DNA from: Candidatus Laterigemmans baculatus
GTDB taxonomy: Bacteria; Planctomycetota; Planctomycetia; Pirellulales; Pirellulaceae
Reading direction: 5' to 3'
NCBI RefSeq assembly: GCF_010367455.1
Contig: NZ_WRPR01000036.1
Span: 1 to 64,000, forward strand
DNA length: 64,000 bases
Under the pieces are notes generated by a model that was not told the origin of the DNA, searched no databases, and was given only the letters and a program-made list of their open reading frames with translations. Below, in pieces: positions 43,221 through 52,696 of this stretch. Position 1 is the stretch's first letter; each line of letters begins with the position of its first letter. The position numbers were made by a program, and so were the translations under genes.

Positions 43221-45122
43221 ATGAAATTCACCTCCATCCCGCAGCTGTACCGCAACCTTCGCCGCTGGCAGGAAATCCTGGCGGTGCTGCGGCGGTATGG
43301 GCTCGCCGGGTGGCTGAGCCACTTTCCGCAGCTGCCCTTTCGCGATTATTTGAAGGACAGCGAGGGGCTGCCGCTGACGCGCCAATCGCGGGAAGTGCGG
43401 ATTCGCAAGGCGCTCACCGAGCTCGGCCCGACCTTCATCAAACTCGGCCAAACCCTCTCGGCCCGCCCCGACCTGGTCGGTCCGACGTTGGCCGAAGAGC
43501 TCGAATCGCTCCGCGCCGACGTGCTCCCCGACCCGCCGCAGGTGATTCGCCGGATTCTGGCCGAAGAACTCGGCGAGCTGATGGAGTCGGAGATCGTCGA
43601 GTTCGATGAGACACCGATCGCGGCCGCCTCGATCGGCCAAGTCCATGCGGCTCGGCTTCGCGACGGCACCGACGTGGTGTTGAAAATCCAGCGGGACGGG
43701 ATCGAAGCGATCGTTCGCCAAGACTTGGACGTGCTGGCCGGGTTGGCGCAGCTGGCCGAACGCGTCCCGGCCTTCGCCGCCTGGGGACCGGTCGAGATGG
43801 TGCGGCAACTCAGCCCGATGCTCCGCCGCGAGCTCGATTTCGAACGCGAACACCAGAATTTGCTGCTCTTTGCCGAGTTCTTCCGCGACACGCCGGAGAT
43901 CGCGATCCCGATTCCGATCGACCATCTGTGCACCCGCCGCGTGCTGACGATGACTCGCTTTCGCGGCGCATCGCTCAACCAGTGGATGCGGTACGAGGAG
44001 CCGCCAGCGGTCAATCATCCGCACAGGGCCCATCACCCCGAAGTGATCGGCCAACCCGAAGCGATCGGCCACCCCGAAGCGATCGGCCAACCCGAAGCGA
44101 TAGGCCGCCCCGAAGCGATCGGCCACCCCGAAGTGGTCGGTCACCCGCGAGTGATCGGTCACGCGGACGGGGTCGATGATTGGAAAGCGGGCGATCCCTG
44201 GCGGCCCGATTCGGCCGCCTCGCGGCGGGCGCTCGGCGAAGTCCTGGCGCGATGCTACATGCGGATGATCTTCGATTACGGGCTGTTCCACGCCGATCCG
44301 CATCCGGGCAACTTCGTGCTGCTCGAGGACGGCCGGCTGGGGATCCTCGACTTCGGCATGGTCGGCCGGATCGACGATCGCCTCCGAGAGACGATCGAGG
44401 AAATGATGGTGGCGACCACCGTCGGCGATCAGCGGTCGCTGACGCGATTGATGAAGCGGGTTGGCAATGCCCCGGCCGAGATCAACGATATGGCCTTTTC
44501 CAGCGACGTTTCGGAGTTCATCGGGACCTACGGCCGGCAGGGACTCGACAAGTTCGATCTCAGTGCGGCGATCGACGACCTCTCGGCGATCCTCCACCGC
44601 CATGGGATCAAGCTCCCGCATCAGTCAGCCCTGATGCTCAAGATGCTGGTGTCGCTCGAAGGGACGCTGCGGGGCCTGCAAGCCGACTTTGACACGCTGA
44701 CCGTGATGCGACAGTTCGTCCGTCGGGCGATGCTCCGCCGCCTGAACCCGAAGCGACGACTCCAGCAAGCGCGGCGGATCTACCTCGAAGCCGAAAACTT
44801 CCTCGAAGTCGCCCCGGATCAATTCCTGAGCTTGCTCGAGCAGGTACGGCAGGGGCGGCTGCGCGTCAGCCTGGAACACATCCGCGTCGGCCCGACCGTC
44901 AACCGGCTCGTCCTCGGGCTGATCGCCAGCGCCCTGTTTTTGGGTTCCGCCCTGCTGCTCGCCCAGCAAGTGCCGCCGCTGCTGTTCCCCGAGTCGACTT
45001 TTTTAGGGATGCATCGCTTGAGCCTGTTCGGGCTCACCGGCGCCGTTCTCAGCCTGCTCGAGATGGTTCGCCTGATGCGCGCCATCCGCCGCAGCGGAGC
45101 CCTCTCCCGAGAAGAAGAATAA
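43221..45122 (+). CDS. ABC1/UbiB family atypical kinase
   Basis: About 634 residues. UbiB/ABC1 proteins are ADCK-like atypical kinases involved in quinone metabolism. Motifs: KLGQTLSARPDLVG (KxGQ), AAASIGQVHAARLRDG (Ala-rich loop), VVLKIQRDG, and FHADPHPGNFVLLEDGRLGI leading into LDFGMVG. The C-terminus has two membrane segments. Between the kinase lobe motifs, about residues 265-320 contain a tandem 18-base repeat (44030-44165) coding for units such as IGHPEA and IGQPEA. Start ATG at 43221. It may work with the menaquinone genes at 22-25 kb, but they are far apart. Confidence 0.93.
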   Translation: MKFTSIPQLYRNLRRWQEILAVLRRYGLAGWLSHFPQLPFRDYLKDSEGLPLTRQSREVRIRKALTELGPTFIKLGQTLSARPDLVGPTLAEELESLRADVLPDPPQVIRRILAEELGELMESEIVEFDETPIAAASIGQVHAARLRDGTDVVLKIQRDGIEAIVRQDLDVLAGLAQLAERVPAFAAWGPVEMVRQLSPMLRRELDFEREHQNLLLFAEFFRDTPEIAIPIPIDHLCTRRVLTMTRFRGASLNQWMRYEEPPAVNHPHRAHHPEVIGQPEAIGHPEAIGQPEAIGRPEAIGHPEVVGHPRVIGHADGVDDWKAGDPWRPDSAASRRALGEVLARCYMRMIFDYGLFHADPHPGNFVLLEDGRLGILDFGMVGRIDDRLRETIEEMMVATTVGDQRSLTRLMKRVGNAPAEINDMAFSSDVSEFIGTYGRQGLDKFDLSAAIDDLSAILHRHGIKLPHQSALMLKMLVSLEGTLRGLQADFDTLTVMRQFVRRAMLRRLNPKRRLQQARRIYLEAENFLEVAPDQFLSLLEQVRQGRLRVSLEHIRVGPTVNRLVLGLIASALFLGSALLLAQQVPPLLFPESTFLGMHRLSLFGLTGAVLSLLEMVRLMRAIRRSGALSREEE

Positions 45123-45131
45123 GCCCGTACG

Positions 45132-45347
45132 TCAGGCCGCCTCCGCCAGTTCCACTTCCTCCCCATCGGTCGACGGCTCGGCTACCGGTTCCGGGGCTCC
45201 ATCCAGCCGCACTCCCAGCTTCTCCAGCACCGCCTCGACCTGCTCGTTGAGCCGATCGAGCTGGGCGAGCACATCGTCTTGGCGGCGTTCGAGCTCCCGG
45301 AGGAGTTGTCCGGGAGCGTCATCCACAGCGTCAGGTACGGTCGACAT
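45132..45347 (-). CDS. Small coiled-coil protein
   Basis: 71 residues, acidic, with a heptad-like segment (LLRELERRQDDVLAQLDRLN and QVEAVLEKLG) typical of a short coiled coil. No signal or membrane segment. Its end is convergent with the UbiB gene, nine bases apart, so the gene is plausible but not certain. The function is unknown. Confidence 0.5.
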   Translation of the reverse strand: MSTVPDAVDDAPGQLLRELERRQDDVLAQLDRLNEQVEAVLEKLGVRLDGAPEPVAEPSTDGEEVELAEAA

Positions 45348-45836
45348 GAGCGGGGCTTCATCGCGGCATCCTTGCCGCGTTCCTCGGGCGAATCTCGTGG
45401 TAAACCGATCGCACCAGAGCTATCGACCACGCTCGCCCGCGCGGTCGATCCGGGTTCCGAAAGGTCGCGTCGCTCAGGATGCGCAGGCCGGGCAACCCTC
45501 ACGTTCCACGCAAGTTCGACCGGATAGGCAACTTCCCTCGCGAGCCACCTCGACCGCCGCCGCCCCGCCAGCCGAAGCAGAAGCAGAAGCCGAATCAGAA
45601 GCAGAAGCGAGAGGAGAGGGCACGCGCCACTCCCGGCCGGCATGCCGTCTGCTGCACCGCAAGCCCAGGCGGAAGCTGAGGGCCGGGCGGAAAGGCTCAA
45701 AATTGCTGAAAAAGGGAGTCTCTGGCGTTGCCGACCCTGATTGGGGGCTGCTACGCTGTGCGGCTCAGTGTCTGTTTTCCGTCCTCAGGTTCCTTTCACG
45801 CGGAGGACCTTCCAGAGTGATGTCCAGGGAGAATCG
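45348..45836. other. Intergenic region upstream of rpsU
   Basis: 489 bases without a convincing gene. It holds a short microsatellite based on GAAGCA (about 45573-45617). The last part must carry the rpsU promoter; a GGAG at 45801 is too far to serve as its ribosome site. No RNA was recognised. Confidence 0.5.
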
Positions 45837-46031
45837 ATGGTCAAGTTAGTGGTTCGGGATCGCGAAACAATTCAGGAAGCGGTGCGTCGTTTCCGCAAGC
45901 TGGTCGAGCGGAGCGGCATCAAGAAAGAGATGCGTCGCCGAGAGTACTACGAAAAGCCCAGCGAAACGCGTCGTCGCTCGCGGTTGCGAGCCGAGCGTCG
46001 CTCCCGCCGCACGCGGTTGCTGGCCAACTAG
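45837..46031 (+). CDS. rpsU: 30S ribosomal protein bS21
   Basis: 64 residues. bS21 is a small basic protein of the 30S platform near the anti-Shine-Dalgarno end of 16S rRNA. The sequence [18 protein letters not shown] then [20 protein letters not shown] and a Lys/Arg-rich tail is typical. GGGAGAA sits just before the ATG. The gene stands alone before a tRNA gene. Confidence 0.96.
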   Translation: MVKLVVRDRETIQEAVRRFRKLVERSGIKKEMRRREYYEKPSETRRRSRLRAERRSRRTRLLAN

Positions 46032-46228
46032 CCGCGCCCGCTGCCCATTAACTGCGAACCGCCGATCGCGAGCGGCCGACCCCACAGCTGCGTCGGTCGC
46101 CAAACGGGATCGAGCGTCGACGGTGCCGCCCCTCACGCTTCCGCGCGAGCGGGGCCGCAGAACCCCCAAGGGCTGCGCCACCGGATCGCCACCACCGCGA
46201 TCCCCCGGGGGCCCAGGCACCGCCTCCA

Positions 46229-46302
46229 GGGCGATTAGCTCAGCTGGTTAGAGCGCCTCGTTTACACCGAGGAAGTCGGGGGTTCGAATCCCTCATCGCC
46301 CA
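46229..46302 (+). tRNA. tRNA-Val (anticodon TAC)
   Basis: A full cloverleaf can be drawn: acceptor GGGCGAT pairing with ATCGCCC, D-arm with AGCTCAGCTGGTTAGAGC, anticodon stem CCTCG/CGAGG with loop TTTACAC (anticodon TAC, reads GUA Val), and T-arm GGGGGTTCGAATCCCTC. The discriminator base is A. The CCA end is not fully encoded (ACC then T). Confidence 0.96.
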
Positions 46303-46313
46303 CCTTTCTCTCC

Positions 46314-46342
46314 ATAGTCGCCTTTCGCTCCGCGAAAGTAGC
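46314..46342. repeat. Family C half arm after tRNA-Val
   Basis: Identical over 29 bases to the left arm of the inverted repeat at 21732. The matching right arm is missing; a family A element begins nine bases downstream, after a TA. Confidence 0.75.
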
Positions 46343-46350
46343 GCCCCCTA

Positions 46351-46446
46351 GGCTCTGTCAGCCCCCCCTGAGCCGACGGCGCTAGCTGCGGGTGCTGCAG
46401 CGAGAATTCCGGGGCGACGAGGCCCGAGGCTAGCGCCTCCGGCTCA
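46351..46446. repeat. Family A element, right end missing
   Basis: Begins GGCTCTGTCAG after a TA, contains the left core arm GAGCCGACGGCGCTAGCTG and the right arm GAGGCTAGCGCCTCCGGCTC, but the terminal CTGACAGAACC is absent. Confidence 0.72.
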
Positions 46447-46659
46447 AAGGACGGCCCGTGATAGCAGCCGCTTAGCGGCGACAGTCGCCCCCTCCGGGGC
46501 TGGCGCTCAGCCTGAAACCTGCTGACGCTAACGGAATCTCTGTCCGGATCTAACCGGGGAAACAACCGCGAGTGACGCGCATCGAACGAATGGATGCGCG
46601 GAGGGGGGGCGCACCGCAGATAACACGGAGAACGCGGATGGAAGAGGAGATCCACAGCC

Positions 46660-46700
46660 AATTATCTGTGCTATCTGTGCTATCTGTGCTATCCGCGGTT
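46660..46700. repeat. Short direct repeats TATCTGTGC
   Basis: The unit TATCTGTGC occurs three times in tandem, followed by TATCCGCGG. A partly complementary stretch (GCAGATAACACGG) lies about 55 bases upstream, so the region could fold. Confidence 0.6.
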
Positions 46701-46913
46701 CACTCCCCACCCTTTCGTCGTGCTCTTCCTGCTCTTCGTGGTTCTCCCGTCTCTACGTAATCCGTGAGCATGAGCTCGTGGAGAGAAAGGGACGCACCTC
46801 GATTGCGGCCTTCGTGGCTGCAGCTTGTGCCGCAGCAGGCTTCCGCTGCGGCTACGATATCGGGTGTCGCTCTTCGCGAGCGAATCCGATCCATCGCCCT
46901 GGAGGTCATCCCG

Positions 46914-47774
46914 ATGCGTACGGTCCTGGTCTATCTCCTCCTCCTGTCGGTCGCACAGGCCCAAGACAAGAAGTCGGACATCCCCTACGCAGCGCCGGCC
47001 CATCCGCGGCAGGCCCTCGACATCTATGCGGCCGTGGGTGCGGAAAGCCAGCCGGTTATCTTCTGGATTCACGGCGGCGGTTGGCAGACCGGCGATAAAA
47101 CCGATGTGCAGCTCAAACCGAAAGTGTTTACGGAACGCGGCTTCGTGTTCGTCTCGACCAACTACCGCCTGCTCCCAGACGTGGAGATGGGGGTTCTGAT
47201 CCGAGATGTTGCCAAGTCGCTCGGTTGGGTTCACAAAAACATTGCCGACTATGGTGGCGATCCGCAGCGGATCTTCGTGATGGGGCATTCCGCCGGAGCC
47301 CAACTCGCCGCGCTGCTCTGCATCGACGACCGCTATCTCAAAGCGGAAGGGGTTCCCTTCGACGCTTTACGCGGCTGCGTCCCGGTCGACGGAGACACGT
47401 ACGATATACCGGCGATCATTCACACGGCCGAACTTCGCCAGACGCTCCACGGCCTGCCGCTGCCGCGTGTGGGACACCGCGTCAAATTTGGTAATGATCC
47501 AGAAAAACATATCGATTTTTCTGCGGTGACGCATGTCGCCGAGGGGAAGGGCATCCCACCATTTTTGATTCTGCACGTGGCGGGGCATCCCGACGTCACC
47601 GCCCAAGCTCGGCGTCTTGCCAATGTTCTGGAAGCCGCCCGAGTCCCGGTGAAAGTATTTGGGGCTCGCGAGACGACGCACAACAAACTCAACGCAGATC
47701 TCGGACTTCCCGATGACCCGGCCACCAAGGAATTATTCGAGTTCCTCGACCCACTGGTGCAAGCGAAGCCGTAA
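46914..47774 (+). CDS. Secreted alpha/beta hydrolase (esterase-like)
   Basis: 287 residues. Signal peptide [17 protein letters not shown]. The oxyanion hole HGGGW is at about 53-57, the nucleophile elbow GHSAGA has Ser near 126, and the catalytic His is probably in TTHNKL. This is the hormone-sensitive-lipase/BD-FAE type of carboxylesterase. It would hydrolyse an ester outside the cytoplasm; the substrate is unknown. GGAGG lies nine to thirteen bases upstream of the ATG. Confidence 0.93.
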   Translation: MRTVLVYLLLLSVAQAQDKKSDIPYAAPAHPRQALDIYAAVGAESQPVIFWIHGGGWQTGDKTDVQLKPKVFTERGFVFVSTNYRLLPDVEMGVLIRDVAKSLGWVHKNIADYGGDPQRIFVMGHSAGAQLAALLCIDDRYLKAEGVPFDALRGCVPVDGDTYDIPAIIHTAELRQTLHGLPLPRVGHRVKFGNDPEKHIDFSAVTHVAEGKGIPPFLILHVAGHPDVTAQARRLANVLEAARVPVKVFGARETTHNKLNADLGLPDDPATKELFEFLDPLVQAKP

Positions 47775-47797
47775 TGGCCTCGCCGACTTCGGATGCC

Positions 47798-48301
47798 TCA
47801 TTCCGCCACTTTCTCAGCCACCAGCGGCTTTCCGGTGGCTCGGTTGATGCCTTGCCAAGTGCTCGCCTTGCGACCGAATACGAACATGCCCCGATCGTCT
47901 AGCGCGATCACAAAATTCCGATGCAGGCGAAGCTTCACAGGAGCGTCGACCGATAGTTCAAGGCGCGCCCATTTCCCAGCAACCGGGTTGATCGCATATA
48001 CCGATCGTCCCACTTGGAAAACCACAAAGTCATTCTCAGCGATCAGCCGCAGATCGTCGGGCAGGGGAGTCGCAAACTTCACTTGCGCAAAACTCGACGT
48101 CTCGGCACTGTAGACCGAAATCGAAAGCCGGTCGGCGGCAATGACCCGCAGCAACGACCCGCCGCCAGGGATGCGTTCGACCGCTGGAGTTTCAGCGACG
48201 TTCGGTTCGACGACCGGGGATTCCGCGGTCGTTTGCTGCGCCGCGCAGGGAAGAGTCGCGGCGAGAGCGATTGCGACGGCCAGGCTGCGGGGGGAGATCA
48301 T
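47798..48301 (-). CDS. Exported hypothetical protein
   Basis: 167 residues with a signal peptide (SLAVAIALAATLPCAAQ). The mature sequence is beta-rich (LRVIAADRLSISVYSAET, then VVFQVGRSVYAIN and MFVFGRKASTWQG), perhaps a partial beta-propeller. No recognised domain. It lies 17 bases after the chimeric PSCyt1/DUF1501 gene, so it is probably cotranscribed. Confidence 0.75.
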   Translation of the reverse strand: MISPRSLAVAIALAATLPCAAQQTTAESPVVEPNVAETPAVERIPGGGSLLRVIAADRLSISVYSAETSSFAQVKFATPLPDDLRLIAENDFVVFQVGRSVYAINPVAGKWARLELSVDAPVKLRLHRNFVIALDDRGMFVFGRKASTWQGINRATGKPLVAEKVAE

Positions 48302-48318
48302 ATAGGGGCGAGCGCTCG

Positions 48319-49962
48319 TTAAGCCAGCAGTTCAGTCACGACACGTCCGTGAACGTCGGTCAAGCGAAATTCGCGGCCTTGGTATTTGTAAGTCAGCCGC
48401 TCGTGGTCGAGTCCCAGCAAATGCAGCACGGTCGCGTTCAGATCATGCACATGAACCGGACCGTCGACGACATCAAACCCGAAATCATTGGTGGTGCCGT
48501 AGGAGAATCCTCGCTTGACTCCCCCACCGGCGAGCCAGATGGTGAAGGCGTCCTTATGATGGTCACGGCCCGGCTTCGCTTTAGCCCCTTTCGCGGCCCC
48601 CTGCCGCAGGGGCGTGCGGCCGAATTCGGAGCCCCAAATCACCAGCGTGTCGTCGAGCATTCCCCGCTGCTTGAGATCTCGGACGAGCGCCGCCATGCCT
48701 TGATCGACATCGCGGCATTTGGAGGTCAGCGGCATCGTGGGGCCGACGAAGGCAATCGAGCTAGGGACTTTCGGGTCTTGCCGTTCTGCCTCGATTTCCG
48801 TGCTATTGAAAAATGCGAACAGCTGGAAGTACTCACGCTGCGAGAACGGGTCGTACTTATGATCGTGGCACTGGGCGCACTCGAGCGTCGTGCCGAGCCA
48901 GACGGTCGCCGTGGTGTTCACCCGGTCGATAATCTGGTTCACGCGGGTTTCTTCAGGGATCGAGCCAGCCTCGACATTGATCGGTGCCGCGCGATGAAAC
49001 CCGGTGGCGATGCGCTGCGACTCCGAGGCTCCAGGGATCAGGTCGCCAGCGATCTGCTCCACGGTGAATTGGTCGAACGGCATGTCCGCATTAAGTGCGT
49101 CGATCACCCAATCGCGATAGTCCCAAAGGTCGCGGAGGTCGTCCCGCTGAAAGCCGTGCGAGTCGGCGTACCGGGCCAAATCGAGCCACGGCCGGGCCCA
49201 GCGTTCGCCGAAAGCGGGCTCGGCCAGCAAGCGATCGACCAGTCGCTCGTAAGCATCGTCCGAGGGATCGTTGAGGAACGCGTCGAGTTCCGCGGGCGCC
49301 GGCGGCAGCCCGGTGAGATCGAGGTACAGCCGGCGGGCCCACTCCTCGGGAGCCGCCTCCGGCGAGGGGCGGGTGCCGCTTTGCTCGAGGCGCGTGAGGA
49401 CGAAGGCGTCGATCTCGTTTCGCGGCCACCCGCTCTCGAGAGGCGAAGGCGCAAGAGGCAACGGTACCGGCGGCCGAACCGGCTTCTGGTATGCCCAGTG
49501 GGGAGCGAGCTCCAGCTTTTCCGGCCAGGCTGCTCCGTCGGCGATCCAGCTTCGAATCCGCTCCACAGCACTCGGGGGCAGCGGCTGACCGATCGCCGGC
49601 ATGATCTCGCTGTCTCCGTGCGGCAGCGAGATCCTCCGCACCAGTTCACTCGCCTCGGGCTGGCCGGGAACGATCATCGAATCGCTCTCAAAGGCCCCTT
49701 CCCGAGTATCCAATCGCAGACCGCCTTGTTGCTGGTCCCCAGCGTGGCATTCAAAGCACGCGCGGCGAAGCAGTGGATAAATGTCCCGAGCGAAATCCGC
49801 GGTCGCTGCCGAGGACGATCCTCCCACAGCCGCCCTCGCTTCCTCCCCACGCAGCCGCCCATCGCCGCCCGATGCGAACATCGCAAGGATCACTCCGCAG
49901 ACGGCGGCGCGGCGGATGCCGAGAGCGGGGCGGTGAGAACGGAGCAACATCGCGGCGGGCAT
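48319..49962 (-). CDS. PSCyt1-DUF1549 protein fused to DUF1501 C-terminus
   Basis: 547 residues. After a signal, residues 50-150 form a PSCyt1 domain with a CFECH haem-type motif; residues 170-413 are DUF1549, including [19 protein letters not shown] and [11 protein letters not shown] (about 362-372). Where DUF1553 should follow, the sequence changes at about residue 413 (after PTMPLT, near base 48720) to the C-terminal part of DUF1501: [49 protein letters not shown] and [19 protein letters not shown]. This looks like a deletion fusion of the usual adjacent pair. DUF1553 and the N-terminal half of DUF1501 are missing. It may or may not be functional; the frame is open throughout. Confidence 0.88.
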   Translation of the reverse strand: MPAAMLLRSHRPALGIRRAAVCGVILAMFASGGDGRLRGEEARAAVGGSSSAATADFARDIYPLLRRACFECHAGDQQQGGLRLDTREGAFESDSMIVPGQPEASELVRRISLPHGDSEIMPAIGQPLPPSAVERIRSWIADGAAWPEKLELAPHWAYQKPVRPPVPLPLAPSPLESGWPRNEIDAFVLTRLEQSGTRPSPEAAPEEWARRLYLDLTGLPPAPAELDAFLNDPSDDAYERLVDRLLAEPAFGERWARPWLDLARYADSHGFQRDDLRDLWDYRDWVIDALNADMPFDQFTVEQIAGDLIPGASESQRIATGFHRAAPINVEAGSIPEETRVNQIIDRVNTTATVWLGTTLECAQCHDHKYDPFSQREYFQLFAFFNSTEIEAERQDPKVPSSIAFVGPTMPLTSKCRDVDQGMAALVRDLKQRGMLDDTLVIWGSEFGRTPLRQGAAKGAKAKPGRDHHKDAFTIWLAGGGVKRGFSYGTTNDFGFDVVDGPVHVHDLNATVLHLLGLDHERLTYKYQGREFRLTDVHGRVVTELLA

Positions 49963-50033
49963 GCTTGCCTTTATACGAATCGGAACGATTCAGAGCTTGG
50001 GGTGCGGATGCAAGTATTGGAGAGCGATGGGAC

Positions 50034-52385
50034 TTAGGGCAGCGTCTCAGCCAAGATCCGCTGGTAGGATTCCCGCGCCTGCCGGTAGGCCGCTTCGGCT
50101 GCCGCTCGCTCGCGCGGATAGATCGCTTCCTTCTTTGCGTTCCAGCAGATGTCGACGGCGTCCAAGCACCACTGGGCGCTGCGACGACTGGCGCGAATCG
50201 GTTTTCCGTCGAGTTCAACGAATACGGGATTCGTGTGCGCACTCGGGAGAATCCGGAGCGCGATCCAGCTGGAACGATCGGGCGTGTACTCGAACGCCAC
50301 CTCCTGCACCGATCCATCGGCCAGGATCTCTTTGCGTTCCACCGGTTCTCCATTGACGACCAGTTGGACGGGGACCCGACGCGTGTTTCCCACGCGGGCG
50401 CGCTCGACGTGCCAATACGGTTTTTGGTCGAGCGGCCGTCGGCGGATCGTCTCGTCAGGGGTTTCCGCCAGCAGAGCGGACACTTTCGCAGTCACATTCA
50501 GCTTTTCGCCACCGCTGACCGCCAGATAGCTTGCTCGCCCCGCGTCCCCCGGTTCGCCCACTCCCAAGCCATTGACTTGAAAATCGATCAAGTGGCTCAA
50601 CCCGTCGCTGCAATAACTGCGGCCGTCGCGAATTCCTTCGATCCAGCTTTCGTAGGTCAACGGCTCGTCCTCACCCAGCTTTACATAGGACCGCCCCAAT
50701 CCAACACGGTCGCCGTAGATACAAGGAAAATCAGTCTCGCCGCTGATTCGACAATCGTAGCCGCAGTTTAGAGTGTGGTACCAAATATTTAACTCCCACA
50801 CACTCGGCGTATCGACGGCGGAAATAAAATCGCAGACGCCGTGCGTGACATCCACGATGTATTCATTCGCACCGATTCCATCGAATTTGGGCAGGTTGTA
50901 GTTCGGCAGTTCATCTCCCGGAACCTGCAGCCCCCAGCCGCTGTGTGAGAACCCGACGATCCCGCCCTGCTGCTTGCCCCATGCTAATACCGGCAAGTCC
51001 CACGAAGGCCACTCGCCCACTTGTTTGGTTTTCGTCCCGGAGAAGTGGCCGCTCGCAGCCGCATAGCTCCAGTCGAATTCGACGGGCGAGGGATACTCGT
51101 AGTCATCCTCTTTTAAGTTCAGCAAGCAGAGATGGCCGGCGTGAGAAGAGGGAAAGCCGCTGACCTCAACGTCATACCGCATCAAGTGGCTCGGCCCCGA
51201 CAACGGATGGATCGCACCGTCGAAAAAGTCTTTTTGATAGTACCAGCACGGCCCCCAGGACAAAACGCATCCAACGTTCAAGTCTTCGCCCAGGATGTGC
51301 CGCATCATGTCCGGTGGAGCCACGCCTTGGGTGGGCGATTCATAATGCGAGCATCCGGCCGCGTGGATATGGTGGTCGCCAGAATACCACGCGTAGTCCG
51401 CCATTTTGATCCACCGCACCAGCCGGAAAGACTCTTCATGCGTTTCGGCATCGGGAACCGTGATCGTCCGCTTCAGAATTCGATATTCCGGACCACGCGT
51501 GTAGGTAACTTCGTACTGGCCGGGAGGGAGCGTGACTTCTTCGCCACTGTGCCGATAGATCTGATCGTGAAAAAAGAAGTCGGGCGCTAGCCGTCGCGAG
51601 CGGGCCGGATAGACCCGGCCGCTCGCGTCGCGAAAGACGAACTGGCCGGTGGTGGGCTGGCCATCGTCATCCAACACATCCAGCCGAACTCGCACCGCCG
51701 GCTGACACTCGAACAAGACGGGCAGCTCGTTGCGGAACCCCAGATCTTGCGTTCCCTGACCGACGTCAAACACCAACGACGCTTCGCGTTTACCCGCATC
51801 GCGGCTGTAGATCGACAGCAGCCGGTATTCGACTTCCAAACCGCTGAGATTTGGCTGCAGCGGGCTTTCGTCGAACAGATCGACGTCCATCCACCGGTCG
51901 AGCACGTCGGAGGGCCCAATCTCGGGCTCGGGATCCTTGTCACCGGTCGAGCGTTTGTAGACCGGTGCGGCATGGGGGCTGCTGACATTCAGGCTCGCCG
52001 TGACCCCCGCTTGGTTGTGCACCTTCACCAGGAACACGGTCCAGCCCTGCTCCACCAACCGACGGCTTGCCGGCCCAGTGGAAACTTTGACGCGACTCTC
52101 GGGGTTGATATTTACGACCGCCAGAACTCGCTCATCGAAAATCTGCTGGAGTTGCTCGGTGGCCTCGCGCGGGTCGGCTTCGTCGTTCGCCTCCTGGAGC
52201 CGCTGGCGCTGCTGGTCGGTGAGCGGCGAGCCGAGGAACTCGAGCGCAGCGGCGACCCGTTTGGCTTGGGCTTTGAAGGGTTGAGCCTCCACCGCGCGTA
52301 TCGTGGGCAAGGGAGGCTCAGCCGCTGTGACCCAACTGCCCAGGATTAGAAGACCAACCGCGACAGCGGTGCGGAGGCAGGACAT
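50034..52385 (-). CDS. CehA/McbA family metallohydrolase-like protein
   Basis: 783 residues. A signal peptide (VAVGLLILGSWVTA) is followed by about 300 residues of beta-rich sequence. The hydrolase domain has the metal motif GDHHIHAAGCSH and SSHAGHLCLL, as in CehA/McbA-type PHP-like phosphoesterases. Enzymes of this group hydrolyse esters or carbamates; the substrate here is unknown. It is 71 bases before the chimeric PSCyt1/DUF1501 gene in the same direction. Confidence 0.85.
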   Translation of the reverse strand: MSCLRTAVAVGLLILGSWVTAAEPPLPTIRAVEAQPFKAQAKRVAAALEFLGSPLTDQQRQRLQEANDEADPREATEQLQQIFDERVLAVVNINPESRVKVSTGPASRRLVEQGWTVFLVKVHNQAGVTASLNVSSPHAAPVYKRSTGDKDPEPEIGPSDVLDRWMDVDLFDESPLQPNLSGLEVEYRLLSIYSRDAGKREASLVFDVGQGTQDLGFRNELPVLFECQPAVRVRLDVLDDDGQPTTGQFVFRDASGRVYPARSRRLAPDFFFHDQIYRHSGEEVTLPPGQYEVTYTRGPEYRILKRTITVPDAETHEESFRLVRWIKMADYAWYSGDHHIHAAGCSHYESPTQGVAPPDMMRHILGEDLNVGCVLSWGPCWYYQKDFFDGAIHPLSGPSHLMRYDVEVSGFPSSHAGHLCLLNLKEDDYEYPSPVEFDWSYAAASGHFSGTKTKQVGEWPSWDLPVLAWGKQQGGIVGFSHSGWGLQVPGDELPNYNLPKFDGIGANEYIVDVTHGVCDFISAVDTPSVWELNIWYHTLNCGYDCRISGETDFPCIYGDRVGLGRSYVKLGEDEPLTYESWIEGIRDGRSYCSDGLSHLIDFQVNGLGVGEPGDAGRASYLAVSGGEKLNVTAKVSALLAETPDETIRRRPLDQKPYWHVERARVGNTRRVPVQLVVNGEPVERKEILADGSVQEVAFEYTPDRSSWIALRILPSAHTNPVFVELDGKPIRASRRSAQWCLDAVDICWNAKKEAIYPRERAAAEAAYRQARESYQRILAETLP

Positions 52386-52692
52386 GTCAGCAGCCTGTGG
52401 GTGGGGAGTGAATGGCGGGAGCTGCGCGACGTCTCGGGGTGCGGAATACGTCCTTCGGAACCCTTTGGTTTATGGAGCATTTTGGTCGGCGGAGCAACCA
52501 AATTCGAGACCGCCGGTTGGTATAGCCGCTGCACACTCGCAAAAAGGACGCCCGGACGAGCAACCCTGATGCACCACCTCGAGGCCTGGCGATGAATAGC
52601 GACGAGATCCGCCCACTGGTCAATTGCCGGGGGCGGGATGTCTATGTGGTTCAATCGCTCTCCGGCGACTCCCAAACGTTGTACCCCGATGT
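52386..52692. other. Spacer between CehA-like and GAP1-like genes
   Basis: About 307 bases. The right part contains a short fragment that resembles a PRPP synthetase (see next entry). Otherwise no gene is visible; it must hold the promoter of the CehA-like gene. Confidence 0.5.
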
Positions 52693-52696
52693 CTAG
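52592..52696 (+). pseudogene. Possible remnant of a ribose-phosphate pyrophosphokinase gene
   Basis: A 34-codon open frame, MNSDEIRPLVNC then RGRDVYVVQSL, resembles the ENVRGRDVYVVQSL region of PRPP synthetases. It then diverges and stops at TAG, with no upstream or downstream family sequence. It is either a decayed fragment or a chance resemblance. It touches the end of the minus-strand GAP1-like gene. Confidence 0.35.

Larger units (their letters stand above)
46303..46913. other. Repeat-rich intergenic region, about 610 bases
   Basis: No gene is visible. It contains one arm of family C (46314-46342), a right-truncated family A element (46351-46446), and at about 46667-46695 a run of TATCTGTGC direct repeats. 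In front of the esterase gene, GGAGG at 46901 is its ribosome site. Confidence 0.7.

Noticed and set aside
45182-45700. 172-residue minus-strand frame in the rpsU upstream region
   Set aside because: Dominated by a GAAGCA-type microsatellite; no coherent protein features.
48271-50037. 588-residue plus-strand frame opposite the chimeric PSCyt1/DUF1501 gene
   Set aside because: Shadow of the minus-strand gene, which shows family motifs throughout.
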